Shown here in pieces: positions 39,672 to 52,789 of a DNA stretch of 64,000 bases. The DNA comes from Lachancea thermotolerans CBS 6340 (lineage: Eukaryota; Ascomycota; Saccharomycetes; Saccharomycetales; Saccharomycetaceae): contig NC_013080.1 in assembly GCF_000142805.1 (NCBI RefSeq), positions 310,001 through 374,000 of the forward strand, given 5' to 3'. The notes under the pieces were generated by a model, which was given only the letters and a program-made list of their open reading frames with translations, was not told the origin of the DNA and ran no database searches. How positions within the stretch are numbered: position 1 is the stretch's first letter; each line of letters starts with the position of its first letter. Position numbers and translations under genes: made by a program.

Positions 39672-42600
39672 ATGAGCGCTTTTAGGTATGTTACAGAGCA
39701 ACTGTCAATGAAAATTCGAAACATTCACTAACAATGTGTGATGCAGAGAGAGTCCCGGTTCTCTGAGAGCCCTGGCTTTAGCCAAATTAGTAAACCATTC
39801 AGAGGGTTCTCGATCTATAGATAAGCTCGTGGCTTCCCTTCCTGTCTCTTATTCCTCGCATCCCGCCAAGCTATACACCATTCCTCTAACCCTTAATGAA
39901 CTTGAAGTGCTTTTGGGCGTTTGTCAATTTGTGCCTTCTACTGCACAGAGTGCTCAATCACTCTTAAAAAAATGCATAATCCCGTATTTTCTGTCCAACC
40001 CAAGACAGAAATTTACAGACTATGTCATTAATAAGTATAGGCAGCGAGGCTTGAAGCATCCTACTGAGATACTGTCTTTCGAGCTCTCAAGGTCCATTAT
40101 AAGAATTAGTAGAATTTTCCCACAGTTCATTGACGAAATTCGAGAGCAGATTGATGAATACCTGCAGTATATGTCCAGTAACTTGACAGTTGAGAATCTC
40201 CTGTCTTTTGCGGGATTCCTTGAGGCCTTGGTGTATGAACAAAATAATTTGCTAAGTTCCTTTGTCATCAGTGTCCTCCAAGCATTTATTAGCGAGGATT
40301 TTCTTTACGCCGTCGAAAAGACTGTTAGAAATTCTGTTAGTAAGGATGTTCTTATCGATTATTTTGATCATAATCGGGAAATATCTTCTTTGCTGTTTTG
40401 TGAACTTATAGAAAAGCTACAAGTGACTTACGCCGCCTCTTTGTTGAATGTGCCAAAAAAACAGACTTTGGACTCATACTTGTTAGATCTAAAGCATGCA
40501 CAGTTTCTTGATGGTGAGAACAAAGCACTGAAAGATTTTGAGAAAAAGGTTGGTCAACAGAGATCGAAACTCTTGGAATTGTGCAAATTTTCCTTCAGAC
40601 AAATTACTGAAGTTGAGGAGGGCGCAAAGTATATTGACTTGTCGAGTCAAAACAGGCTGGAATCAGCATACACTGCGAAGTCTTACATGTTGCAAATATT
40701 GTCACTAGGGCTATTCTTGAGCCATGAAGTTGAAGAAGTGATAGAAATGATCCGGGACGCTGTTATTGATCTTCCAACTAACAGCTTTGCTTTGAAGACA
40801 AGCCTTCTTACTACTGTAGTCTGCGTTGCGTCTTTGCTCAACTATTTCACTGACTCGGTGTCAGCAGACCTGCTACGCGTTTTTCCATTAATGGTTACCA
40901 CGAAGCTGATCACAAAGCAAAAAGTGGCAACAATTTCTTCAGCTGTAAGCAAAGGATTGAAACCTCTTACAGAGGATGTAATTGTTGGAACGATATACAA
41001 CATCAACAACTTGTTGGCCTTGGCTCAAGATGGATTGCACATGACGCCAGTGAAGGATCGCCGTTTGACTACTGTTTTAGGGACTAGCAATCATTTTGAC
41101 CGTTTATTGTCTTCTAGACCTACAAGGTCAAATACTGTTGGAACTTATCAATCCTTACAAAAATTGAAGATTGCGGAAACGAGCATCGTCCTGCAGCATG
41201 AGTCCAAACTTGAAAATTACACAAGTCGCCAAGAAGAGGTTGAAAGCAATTCAACTCTTTACCATGATAGTCTCTATGAAAATGTGGTAACAGCAACCAC
41301 GACAATGGCCTCTGTTTACAATGATCAGTCAATAACTGCACTGACAATAACAATACTGACCCAAAAAATAAAGTCAGCGTCACCACGACTTGACAGAAAA
41401 ATTCTTGAGGGATTGGCGCATCTTGCATTGAAGGTGAACCGATCAGAATTCAACTTGCTGATGAAGTTTTTCCATTTATCAACAAACAGCGCCTTAGACA
41501 ATCAAGATGAAAAAATGATGAAAAGTTTAATTGCGGCTAAGTCCATCATTGCTGAAGGTCTGGCTAAAGAAGATCTGCATAACAATCTTTTCCGGATTTA
41601 CCTGCGCTACCTGCTGGATGCTATAGTTGCTAGAGGCGATGTTGATCGATCTGAGCATCACAGATCACATTCTGAAATTTCGAAGGTTGCAGATCAGATT
41701 GCAGTGTATCTTAAGCCGCTTGCTTCACTCCTCCCTAAGCCTGGAGAAAAACCTTTAGACCTGATTCATGATGAGGAAATCACGAATGTTTTCCGGAATG
41801 TCTGGTTCAACGCAGCAGTACATGGTTTCCATGGAGCAGCTGCCTTGACCTCGAAGAATCATGAAGAGCTTTTGGTGATTGCCTATAACTCTCCTCCTCT
41901 TGCTTCTGATTTTGCTTCAGGAAATCGTGAGACATCCCTCGATATGAATACGATTCTCCGGCGAGGTTCGTCTAATCACAACCTGAAACAACAGAAGCTC
42001 ATACTTTCAGACCATCTATCTATGAGTCCTGTTCAGGCGAGGACACTTTCTTCTTCGAAAGTAATGTTTCTAGCTGCGACTCTACTGTTGGAGGGTCTGA
42101 GGTGCGAGGCGGGGGACTGCTCAAAAACACTTTTGTACTGTTCGGATCGCTCAATTGTAAAGAGCGGGCTTGACAAATTTGTCAGCTCGATATCTGTGTC
42201 AATGGTTCAGAGATATACAAAACTTGTTATAAAAGGAGACTCCGTTATATTCTCCGCTGAAAATGTTGCTAAACAACTTGACAATATATTACTACTATTG
42301 ACGCATAGAGATGCTCCACTTCAAGATGCTGCGTACCAAAGTTGTGATAGATTCATTGAGAGGATACCCTCAAGTCTCTGTCATCGTGATTCGTTGTATA
42401 CACTATTAGACTCCCTCACCATGTTGTTCGATAGCGTAATTGCCTGCGAAGCAAACAAACATGAGGCAGTTTTCGAATTCACATTGAAGCATTCTAATAG
42501 GAAAATGATGTTACCAGATTCACTGAATTGGAGATCTCTAACGCTCGAAAAGCTCCAAAAATACGCGACTCGCTGGGTCACGATGATCCTCAAAACGGCC

Positions 42601-45387
42601 AATCAAGATACAAAAATTCTTCTGCAGTCTTACATTTCTGATGTGAGCAGCACAAGAAGACTGAACAGTATTGAGTTTGGGGTTTCATTTGCCTTGGAAA
42701 TGGCAGCGAAAATTTTACCTGTTGATAGGGAGCTTGCCAATATCAGCCAGGGTGGATATCGCCGCCCTGACAGTATCTCTGGCTTTCTATCTCAGCATGC
42801 TTGGCGGTCCAGGTTTATCATGGATCAAAGCGTTTTATCAACATATGATGGCATCGAGGCAGAAAGGAATTTTTCAAGAAGAAAAATATTGGCGCATCTA
42901 GAAAACAAAAAGCCCTTGGACTACAAAGATATCAGTGCTTTTCTCGACCTTTCTGCTTCCCTTCTCATTTTGAGGCAGGGAAACACCGCATCTTTAGTGT
43001 ACGATATTGTTTGCATCCCTTTCCAGATCTTCACATCGGATACCATTAAAATTGCAACAAATGTTTGGCTTTCTGTAATTAACGAAAGAAGTGACGTTGG
43101 CTATTTGTTGCTTTCAGAGATTGGTCATTGCTGGAGGGATTCCATAGACAACAATACCGGTTTATTTTCCATGAAGCACAACTTGGTAGCCGAAGAATTT
43201 CAGTACATGGAGTATTCTCCTTACAACAAAAAAGAAATCAATAGGCGTGCCCATGCAGCGAGCAAATCACTCCAGCCCCATTTGCAACTGATAAGATTCC
43301 TCAGTTCTCACTTTGAGGGAACAATGTTTGACAGTTTGCACTTGCTTCACATTTTCACGAAGCTATGTCTCTATGGCCTGAAGAATCTCGGAAAGGCTAG
43401 TCTTCATCCTTTTGCCAGAATTGCGCGCAGCGAGCTGCTCTACTTTGGTACCCTTGTTTTTGCAACCAACGTCAAACACAATACACTTTACGTCCCTGAA
43501 ATAAGCCGCTTCCTGGTTGACGGTGCTCTCACATGGTTTGAAAAACCAAAATCCTGGCCATTCGGTGCCAACGAGCTCAAAATAAGGGCAGATTTAGCTC
43601 TTTTGATTGAAGTGTACCGAAAACTCAAAAGCCAAGAGGCAAATTTGAAGGTTCACTGTTCTAAGGATGTATCTCTATTGGAACATTTTTTGCTAAGTGA
43701 AATTTATTCCGTCGAAACCTGGTTACGTCCACTTGCTAAGCCTACAGACATGGTAAAGCCACCCACTGACCTCGTCTCTCATGCTTTCAAGAAGAAGCCT
43801 GAACTAGCGATAAACCTTGTAGAACGGTATCCCTTCAAAAAGTCTAGCGAAATATTGACACAACTTGTCAAAGAAAACCCTTTGCTTTGTGCACACTCGC
43901 AGAAGACTCTTTCCTTCTTTTTAGCCGGAGGCAAGGATATGCACTACGTTTTGTACTGGGCACCCGCCAGCCCTCTGAAGTCAATCAACTTGTTTTTACC
44001 TCAATGGGCGCAAAATACGTTTGTTATACAATACAACGTGCGTGCCATTGAAACCCATGATGTTAATTTGACCTTTTTCTATGTTCCACAAATTGTTCAA
44101 TGTCTGAGGTACGATCCGCTAGGGTACGTTGAGCGTTTTATCATCGACACGGCTAAGATTAGCGTCTTATTTTCACATCAAATCATTTGGAATATGCTTG
44201 CCAATAGTTACAAGGACGACGACGGTGAAATACCAGACGACTTGAAGCCTACATTGGATAGAATTCACGATAAGATGCTCGCCTCCTTTAGCGCAGAGCA
44301 AAAAGACTTCTACGAGCGAGAATTTAGCTTCTTTAATGAAGTGACAGGGATCTCAGGAAAACTGAGGCCCTACATCAAAAAGACTAAAGCTGAGAAGAAA
44401 ATTAAGATTGACGAAGAGATGCAGAAAATCTCTGTGTTGGACGGCGTGTACCTCCCTTCCAATCCAGATGGCGTTGTTGTTGACATTGACCGGTCCAGCG
44501 GCAAGCCACTGCAAAGTCACGCTAAAGCGCCGTTCATGGCCACGTTCAAGATTGAAAAAACTGAACAAGATCCGGACACAGGAGAAGATAAAAAAGTTGA
44601 AAAGTGGCAGGGGGCCATTTTCAAAGTTGGAGACGATTGTAGGCAGGACGTTCTCGCACTGCAGCTAATATCCCTTTTCAGAACTATATGGTCGGCCGTC
44701 GGTCTTGACGTTTTTGTTTTCCCCTACCGGGTGACAGCCACGGCTCCCGGATGTGGTGTTATCGATGTGCTGCCAAACTCTATTTCAAGAGACATGCTTG
44801 GAAGAGAAGCCGTCAACGGGCTCTACGAGTACTTTACCACCAAATTTGGGCATGAAAACACAGTTGAGTTCCAGCACGCCAGAAACAACTTTGTGAAGTC
44901 GCTGGCGGGATACTCAGTCATTTCTGAGTTACTGCAATTCAAGGACAGACACAACGGAAACATAATGTACGACGACCAAGGCCATTGTTTGCATATTGAC
45001 TTCGGCTTTATCTTCGATATCGTACCTGGTGGTGTGAAGTTTGAAGCCGTCCCCTTCAAATTAACGAAGGAAATGGTGAAAGTCATGGGCGGTTCCCCAG
45101 ACACGCAAGCTTACCGTGAATTCGAGGAACTCTGTATCAAGGCCTACCTTGCAGCCCGTCCCCATATGGATTTAGTCTTGGAGTGCGTGACGCCGATGTT
45201 GGGTAGCGGACTTCCTTGCTTCAATGGCAACAAGACCATCCGAAACCTGGAGTCGCGTTTTGTGCCACATAAGACAGACTACGAGGCTGCGCAGCACATG
45301 TTGTCGCTTATCAAAAAGTCCTATGAAAGTTTATTCACTAAAGGTTATGATGAGTTCCAGCGGTTGACCAATGGAATTCCTTACTGA
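39672..45387 (+). CDS. STT4: Type III phosphatidylinositol 4-kinase, with a 5' intron
   Basis: Stt4 makes the plasma-membrane pool of PI4P that feeds PI(4,5)P2 and the Pkc1 pathway. The long frame is open from 39742 but has no ATG near its start. Exon 1 (39672-39685) joined to exon 2 (39747-45387) across a 61-nt intron gives MSAFRESPGSLRALALAKLV, which lines up with S. cerevisiae SSLRAKAIGRLTKL. The result is 1884 residues (S. cerevisiae 1900). The N-terminal two thirds is helical solenoid, then the lipid-kinase unique region (GISGKLRPYIKKTKAEKK). The catalytic domain covers about 1580-1860 with FKVGDDCRQD, the loop DRHNGNIMYD near 1738 and HIDFGFIFDIVPGG. It ends DEFQRLTNGIPY, identical to S. 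cerevisiae. Next to ACO1, as in YLR305C-YLR304C. Confidence 0.93.
39686..39746 (+). other. Spliceosomal intron in STT4 (predicted)
   Basis: The 61-nt intron starts GTATGT (39686-39691), has a branch-point word CACTAAC (39726-39732; consensus TACTAAC), and ends CAG (39744-39746), 15 nt after the branch A. Splicing restores one frame from ATG 39672. Unspliced, the ATG frame reads into a stop within the intron. S. cerevisiae STT4 has no intron. Confidence 0.85.
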
Positions 45388-45805
45388 GATTAGCGCCTTC
45401 ACGCTCATGACCGAAGCCGTGGCACTTGATTAGCTTTATTTACTATTACGTAATATATGCATTTAGAGAAACGATTTTTGCGAACAGTTTTTGGTAATCG
45501 TTTAAAACCACGTGCTACGTTTTGAATGATATAAACATCCGATATCGGCTCCGATTGTCTCGGGCCCGACATCGGATGACCAGGGCTCGGTCTGGGTCGG
45601 CTCCGTGACGAAAGGTATGATAACTTTGCAAAGTTGTCACGCGTGAAAATTCGGGGATCAAAAATGGCGGTATATATAATAAGAGGACACTGGGGAGTGG
45701 ATTGGAGACTATGTGACCTGTTATCGTTCTCATACTCTGTGTGGTTATTCTTGCTGAGCATCAATTAACCAATTACTTGCGAGGACTTGTAAGAGCTGCG
45801 ATAAA
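45388..45805 (+). promoter_or_regulatory. ACO1 promoter
   Basis: The 418 bp between STT4 and ACO1 holds CACGTG at 45509-45514 and a TATA box TATATATAA at 45671-45679, about 130 bp before the ATG. There are CCAAT-type words (ATTGG 45701-45705, CCAAT 45769-45773) that could bind the Hap complex. A GC-rich inverted repeat has 13-bp arms at 45536-45548 and 45566-45578. The words are seen; regulation is inferred from the respiratory role of aconitase. Confidence 0.5.
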
Positions 45806-48145
45806 ATGCTGTCAGCTCGTTCCATCGCGCAGAAACCTGTGGCTCGTGGGCTGGCCACAGTGTCAAAACTGACCAGAGACTCGAAGGTTCACCAAAACTT
45901 GTTGGAGGACCACTCTTTCATCAACTACAAGCAGAACTTGGAGAATGTGGATATCGTCAGAAAAAGACTGAACAGACCCCTGACATACGCGGAAAAGATC
46001 TTGTACGGACACTTGGACGACCCTCATGGTCAGGACATTGAGAGAGGTGTCAGTTACTTGAAGCTTAGACCAGACCGTGTGGCATGTCAGGACGCTACCG
46101 CTCAGATGGCAATCTTGCAATTTATGTCTGCGGGCTTGCCTCAGGTCGCCAAGCCAGTTACCGTCCACTGCGATCACTTGATTCAGGCTCAGGTCGGCGG
46201 CGAGAAGGACTTGAAGAGAGCCATTGACCTTAACAAGGAGGTTTTCGATTTCTTGGCCACCGCTACCGCCAAGTACAACATGGGCTTCTGGAAGCCAGGC
46301 TCTGGTATTATCCACCAAATCGTGCTAGAGAACTACGCCTTCCCAGGTGCCTTGATCATCGGTACCGATTCTCACACTCCAAACGCTGGCGGTTTGGGTC
46401 AATTGGCCATCGGTGTTGGTGGCGCTGACGCTGTCGACGTCATGTCTGACTTGCCATGGGAATTGAAGGCTCCAAAGATTTTGGGTGTCAAGCTGACAGG
46501 TAAAATGAGCGGCTGGACTTCTCCAAAGGACATTATTCTGAAGCTTGCTGGTATCACAACCGTTAAGGGTGGTACCGGCAAGATTGTTGAGTACTACGGT
46601 GAAGGTGTCAACACCTTCTCTGCGACCGGTATGGGTACCATCTGTAACATGGGTGCCGAAATCGGTGCTACAACCTCCGTTTTCCCATTCAACCACTCTA
46701 TGGTTGACTATCTGAAGGCTACTCGCCGTGGCGAGATTGCTGACTTCGCAAAGCTATACAACAGCGACTTGCTGTCTGCCGACAAGGGCGCTGAGTACGA
46801 TGAAGTTATTGAGATTAACTTGAGTGAGTTGGAGCCTTACGTGAATGGCCCATTCACGCCTGATTTGGCTACCCCAATCTCAAAGATGAAGGAAGTCGCT
46901 GTCCACAACAACTGGCCTCTAGAGGTCAAGGTGGGTCTGATCGGATCCTGTACCAACTCTTCTTACGAAGACATGTCTCGTGCTGCCTCGATCGCTGAAG
47001 ACGCTGCCTCTCACGGCTTGAAATCCAAGTCATTGTTCACTATCTCTCCAGGTTCTGAACAAGTTAGATCTACCATTGCCCGTGACGGTCAGCTAAAGAC
47101 TTTCCAAGACTTTGGCGGTGTTGTCCTGGCTAACGCGTGTGGACCATGTATCGGTCAATGGGATCGTCAAGACATCAAGAAGGGTGACAAGAACACTATT
47201 GTTTCTTCTTTCAACAGAAACTTTACCTCCAGAAACGACGGTAACCCAGAAACCCACTCTTTTGTTGCGTCCCCAGAGATCACCACTGCTCTAGCTATTG
47301 CTGGTGATCTAAGATTCAACCCAATGACCGACAAGTTGAAAGACAAGGATGGAAATGAGTTCATGTTGAAGCCTCCTACCGGTGTTGGTTTGCCAGTTAA
47401 GGGCTACGACCAAGGTGTTAACACCTACCAGGCCCCACCAGCGGAGCGTTCCAGTGTTGAGGTCAAGGTTTCTCCAACTTCTGACCGTTTGCAACTATTG
47501 ACGCCTTTCGACGCTTGGGATGGCAAGGACCCAGTTGACTTACCAATTTTAATCAAGTCTTTGGGTAAAACCACCACTGACCATATCTCTATGGCTGGTC
47601 CATGGTTGAAGTACCGTGGTCATCTGGAAAACATCTCTAATAACTACATGATCGGTGCCATCAACGCTGAGAACAAAAAGGCCAACTGTGTCAAGAACTT
47701 CTTTACCGGTGAGTACGCTGGTGTCCCAGACACCGCCAGGGAATACAAGAAGCGTGGCCAAAAGTGGGTTGTCGTTGGTGGAGAGAACTTCGGTGAGGGT
47801 TCTTCCCGTGAGCATGCCGCTTTGGAACCAAGATACCTCGGCGCCTACGCTATCATTACTAAATCCTTTGCTCGTATCCACGAGACCAACTTGAAGAAGC
47901 AAGGTCTATTGCCTTTGACTTTCGGTAAGCCAGAAGACTATGACAGAATCAACCCAGACGACCTTGTCGACCTCGTGGGTGTCACTGAACTAGCTCCAGG
48001 TAAGCCAGTTACCATGAGATTGAAGACCAAATCCGGCGAGACTTGGGAGACCCCTCTAAACCACACCTTCAACTCCGAGCAAATCGGATGGTTTAAGGCT
48101 GGTTCTGCTTTGAACATGATCACTCAAAGCAAGAAGAGCGCTTGA
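45806..48145 (+). CDS. ACO1: Mitochondrial aconitase
   Basis: Aconitase interconverts citrate and isocitrate in the TCA cycle and also supports mitochondrial DNA maintenance in yeast. The 779-residue protein (S. cerevisiae 778) has a presequence rich in Arg, Ala and Ser ([20 protein letters not shown]). The three cluster cysteines are in [12 protein letters not shown] near residue 382 and ACGPCIGQW near 445 and 448. The catalytic Ser/Arg loop is [14 protein letters not shown] near 670. [13 protein letters not shown] is also present. Codon use is strongly biased toward favoured codons (AAG, GGT, TTG), more than its neighbours, as for a highly expressed gene. That bias also creates long chance frames on the other strand. 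Confidence 0.98.
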   Translation: MLSARSIAQKPVARGLATVSKLTRDSKVHQNLLEDHSFINYKQNLENVDIVRKRLNRPLTYAEKILYGHLDDPHGQDIERGVSYLKLRPDRVACQDATAQMAILQFMSAGLPQVAKPVTVHCDHLIQAQVGGEKDLKRAIDLNKEVFDFLATATAKYNMGFWKPGSGIIHQIVLENYAFPGALIIGTDSHTPNAGGLGQLAIGVGGADAVDVMSDLPWELKAPKILGVKLTGKMSGWTSPKDIILKLAGITTVKGGTGKIVEYYGEGVNTFSATGMGTICNMGAEIGATTSVFPFNHSMVDYLKATRRGEIADFAKLYNSDLLSADKGAEYDEVIEINLSELEPYVNGPFTPDLATPISKMKEVAVHNNWPLEVKVGLIGSCTNSSYEDMSRAASIAEDAASHGLKSKSLFTISPGSEQVRSTIARDGQLKTFQDFGGVVLANACGPCIGQWDRQDIKKGDKNTIVSSFNRNFTSRNDGNPETHSFVASPEITTALAIAGDLRFNPMTDKLKDKDGNEFMLKPPTGVGLPVKGYDQGVNTYQAPPAERSSVEVKVSPTSDRLQLLTPFDAWDGKDPVDLPILIKSLGKTTTDHISMAGPWLKYRGHLENISNNYMIGAINAENKKANCVKNFFTGEYAGVPDTAREYKKRGQKWVVVGGENFGEGSSREHAALEPRYLGAYAIITKSFARIHETNLKKQGLLPLTFGKPEDYDRINPDDLVDLVGVTELAPGKPVTMRLKTKSGETWETPLNHTFNSEQIGWFKAGSALNMITQSKKSA

Positions 48146-48611
48146 TCTGACGCGATCAAAATGCATGTTGTGGGGGGCTCTTCCACAACCGTGGCTCTTA
48201 TCTTATTTATTATTGTACGCTTAGATATTTATTCAATTATGAGGAATCCAATTTAAAGGAGAACTTTTATGTAAGTGGCGTGCCGCCTATCAGTGCGACT
48301 TCTAATTGTAAATAGATGACAATTTGCGGCGCAAATAATTCAGCACTGTTCCAAGATTTTGCTAGGATCTTAGCTTCCGTTAAACAAAGAATGAGGTTCT
48401 TTTCAGTGCTGAGTTTGTGTGTTGCACGACTTTTGAGGATAACAAGTTAACTTCGCTCCTTCGTTATTTTGGTGTGGTGGAGCAATAAAATGTTGTGAAT
48501 AAAGCAAGCCGAATTTAGATATTTAGGTTTAATCATCATTGAATGTCAGCTTCGTTACCTGGGGGGATATTACAATTACGTACAGTAGTTATTTGGAATA
48601 AAACTAATTCA
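48146..48611. other. ACO1-MET17 shared 3' region
   Basis: The two genes converge on this 466 bp AT-rich stretch, which should carry both 3' ends. No gene or RNA is recognisable. Confidence 0.5.
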
Positions 48612-51665
<3,054 letters not shown>

Positions 51666-51766
51666 TGAGAGCTACGGGATTCGAACCCGCGCATCCGCAG
51701 ATATCAGAATGTTTGATCTTTCGCAAGAACCTAAATCTGACGCCTTAACCACTCGGCCAAACTCCC
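51666..51766 (-). tRNA. tRNA-Leu(TAG) with a 20-nt intron
   Basis: On the minus strand the acceptor GGGAGTT pairs with AGCTCTC, with discriminator A at 51666. The D arm GGCCGAGTGG, the long type II variable arm and the T arm GGTTCGAATCC are all present. The anticodon stem TCAGA/TCTGA encloses TTTAGG, so the anticodon is TAG. A 20-nt intron (51710-51729) follows position 37. Its third base from the 3' end, A, can pair with T32. S. cerevisiae tRNA-Leu(TAG) also has an intron of about this length. Confidence 0.96.
51710..51729 (-). other. tRNA intron in tRNA-Leu(TAG)
   Basis: These 20 nt lie between positions 37 and 38; removal restores the seven-base anticodon loop TTTAGGT. Confidence 0.85.
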
Positions 51767-52622
51767 TTAATGAACATTTAGGGAAAGAAGTACACTTCAT
51801 GAGGATGCAGAACAGTGTGTTGACTGAAGAGCAGTCTGACAAGAATTGACCAAGCTCTGGGAAATTGCACAGGGAGCGGCGAGGGCTTTCTTGGCCCAGG
51901 TGTATATCATTGGCGAGAAATACAGTTCTTCAGACGTCTTCAATGTGTACTCCTAAGCCTCCGTATATATGAGCAAGAATTGAGACGCACGCTCAACAGT
52001 TAGTTACGACAAACTTCATGGGCTAATGTATTGGCTCACGTTTTGCATAAAGTACGCAACCGGCTGAGGATTTTTTTCTACTGTGCCGAGATCCGAAGCA
52101 TCCCCCTTCCTCTCGTTATATTCGATTTTCTAGCAAAGGATTGTGGGTCTTGGATTGCCGTGTTGAGCATGTTTAGAGGCCGATCATTGTCACGCGAGCC
52201 AAATTGAATCTCGCAATATTCATCGCTAAGACAGGGGCGTTCGGCGACAGAGCATATGAGCGTAAAATGGCACAGTAAATAGTAGGTTTTTGATGGTCTG
52301 GTACCACGCTCATGACATTGAATCTTGAATAAGATCGTTTTCAAACTTTACTGCATTTCAAAATCGCGAAGGCGCAATGTTTTTTATGTTTTTGACGCAT
52401 TGTTGTTCTTTGAAGAATGAGTATAAGATCAAAACAAAGTATCTGAAAACGATATTGCCCCAGCTGACACACCAACGGACTTCACAAACTATTCAAAGCT
52501 GTGATTGCGCATGTAATGGTTAATCGTTCGGTTTGGCAAGTGAATATCATAGCACCCTCCATATAGATCACGTGTACCAATCCTAGGATATAATCTATGT
52601 TATATTTTTCATAAATCAACAA
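51767..52622. other. Interval between tRNA-Leu and tRNA-Arg
   Basis: This 856 bp has no gene I can support. One CACGTG word lies at about 52569-52574. It sits inside a gene-order break relative to S. cerevisiae. Confidence 0.45.
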
Positions 52623-52694
52623 GCTCGCGTGGCGTAATGGCAACGCGTCTGACTTCTAATCAGAAGATTGAGGGTTCGACCCCCTCCGTGAGTG
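52623..52694 (+). tRNA. tRNA-Arg(TCT)
   Basis: This 72-nt intronless tRNA has acceptor strands GCTCGCG and CGTGAGT (two G-U pairs) and discriminator G. The anticodon stem TCTGA/TCAGA encloses CTTCTAA, so the anticodon is TCT, and the T arm is GGTTCGACCCC. It is nearly identical to the S. cerevisiae gene. T-runs downstream near 52700-52710 are the likely terminator. Confidence 0.97.
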
Positions 52695-52789
52695 CCTTTA
52701 TTTTTAATTTTTATTAAATGGTTTTGGGTATTAAATTTGCCATAATTATAGACAAAAACATGGCTGTTTACCAATCTCTGTTTGTTTTA

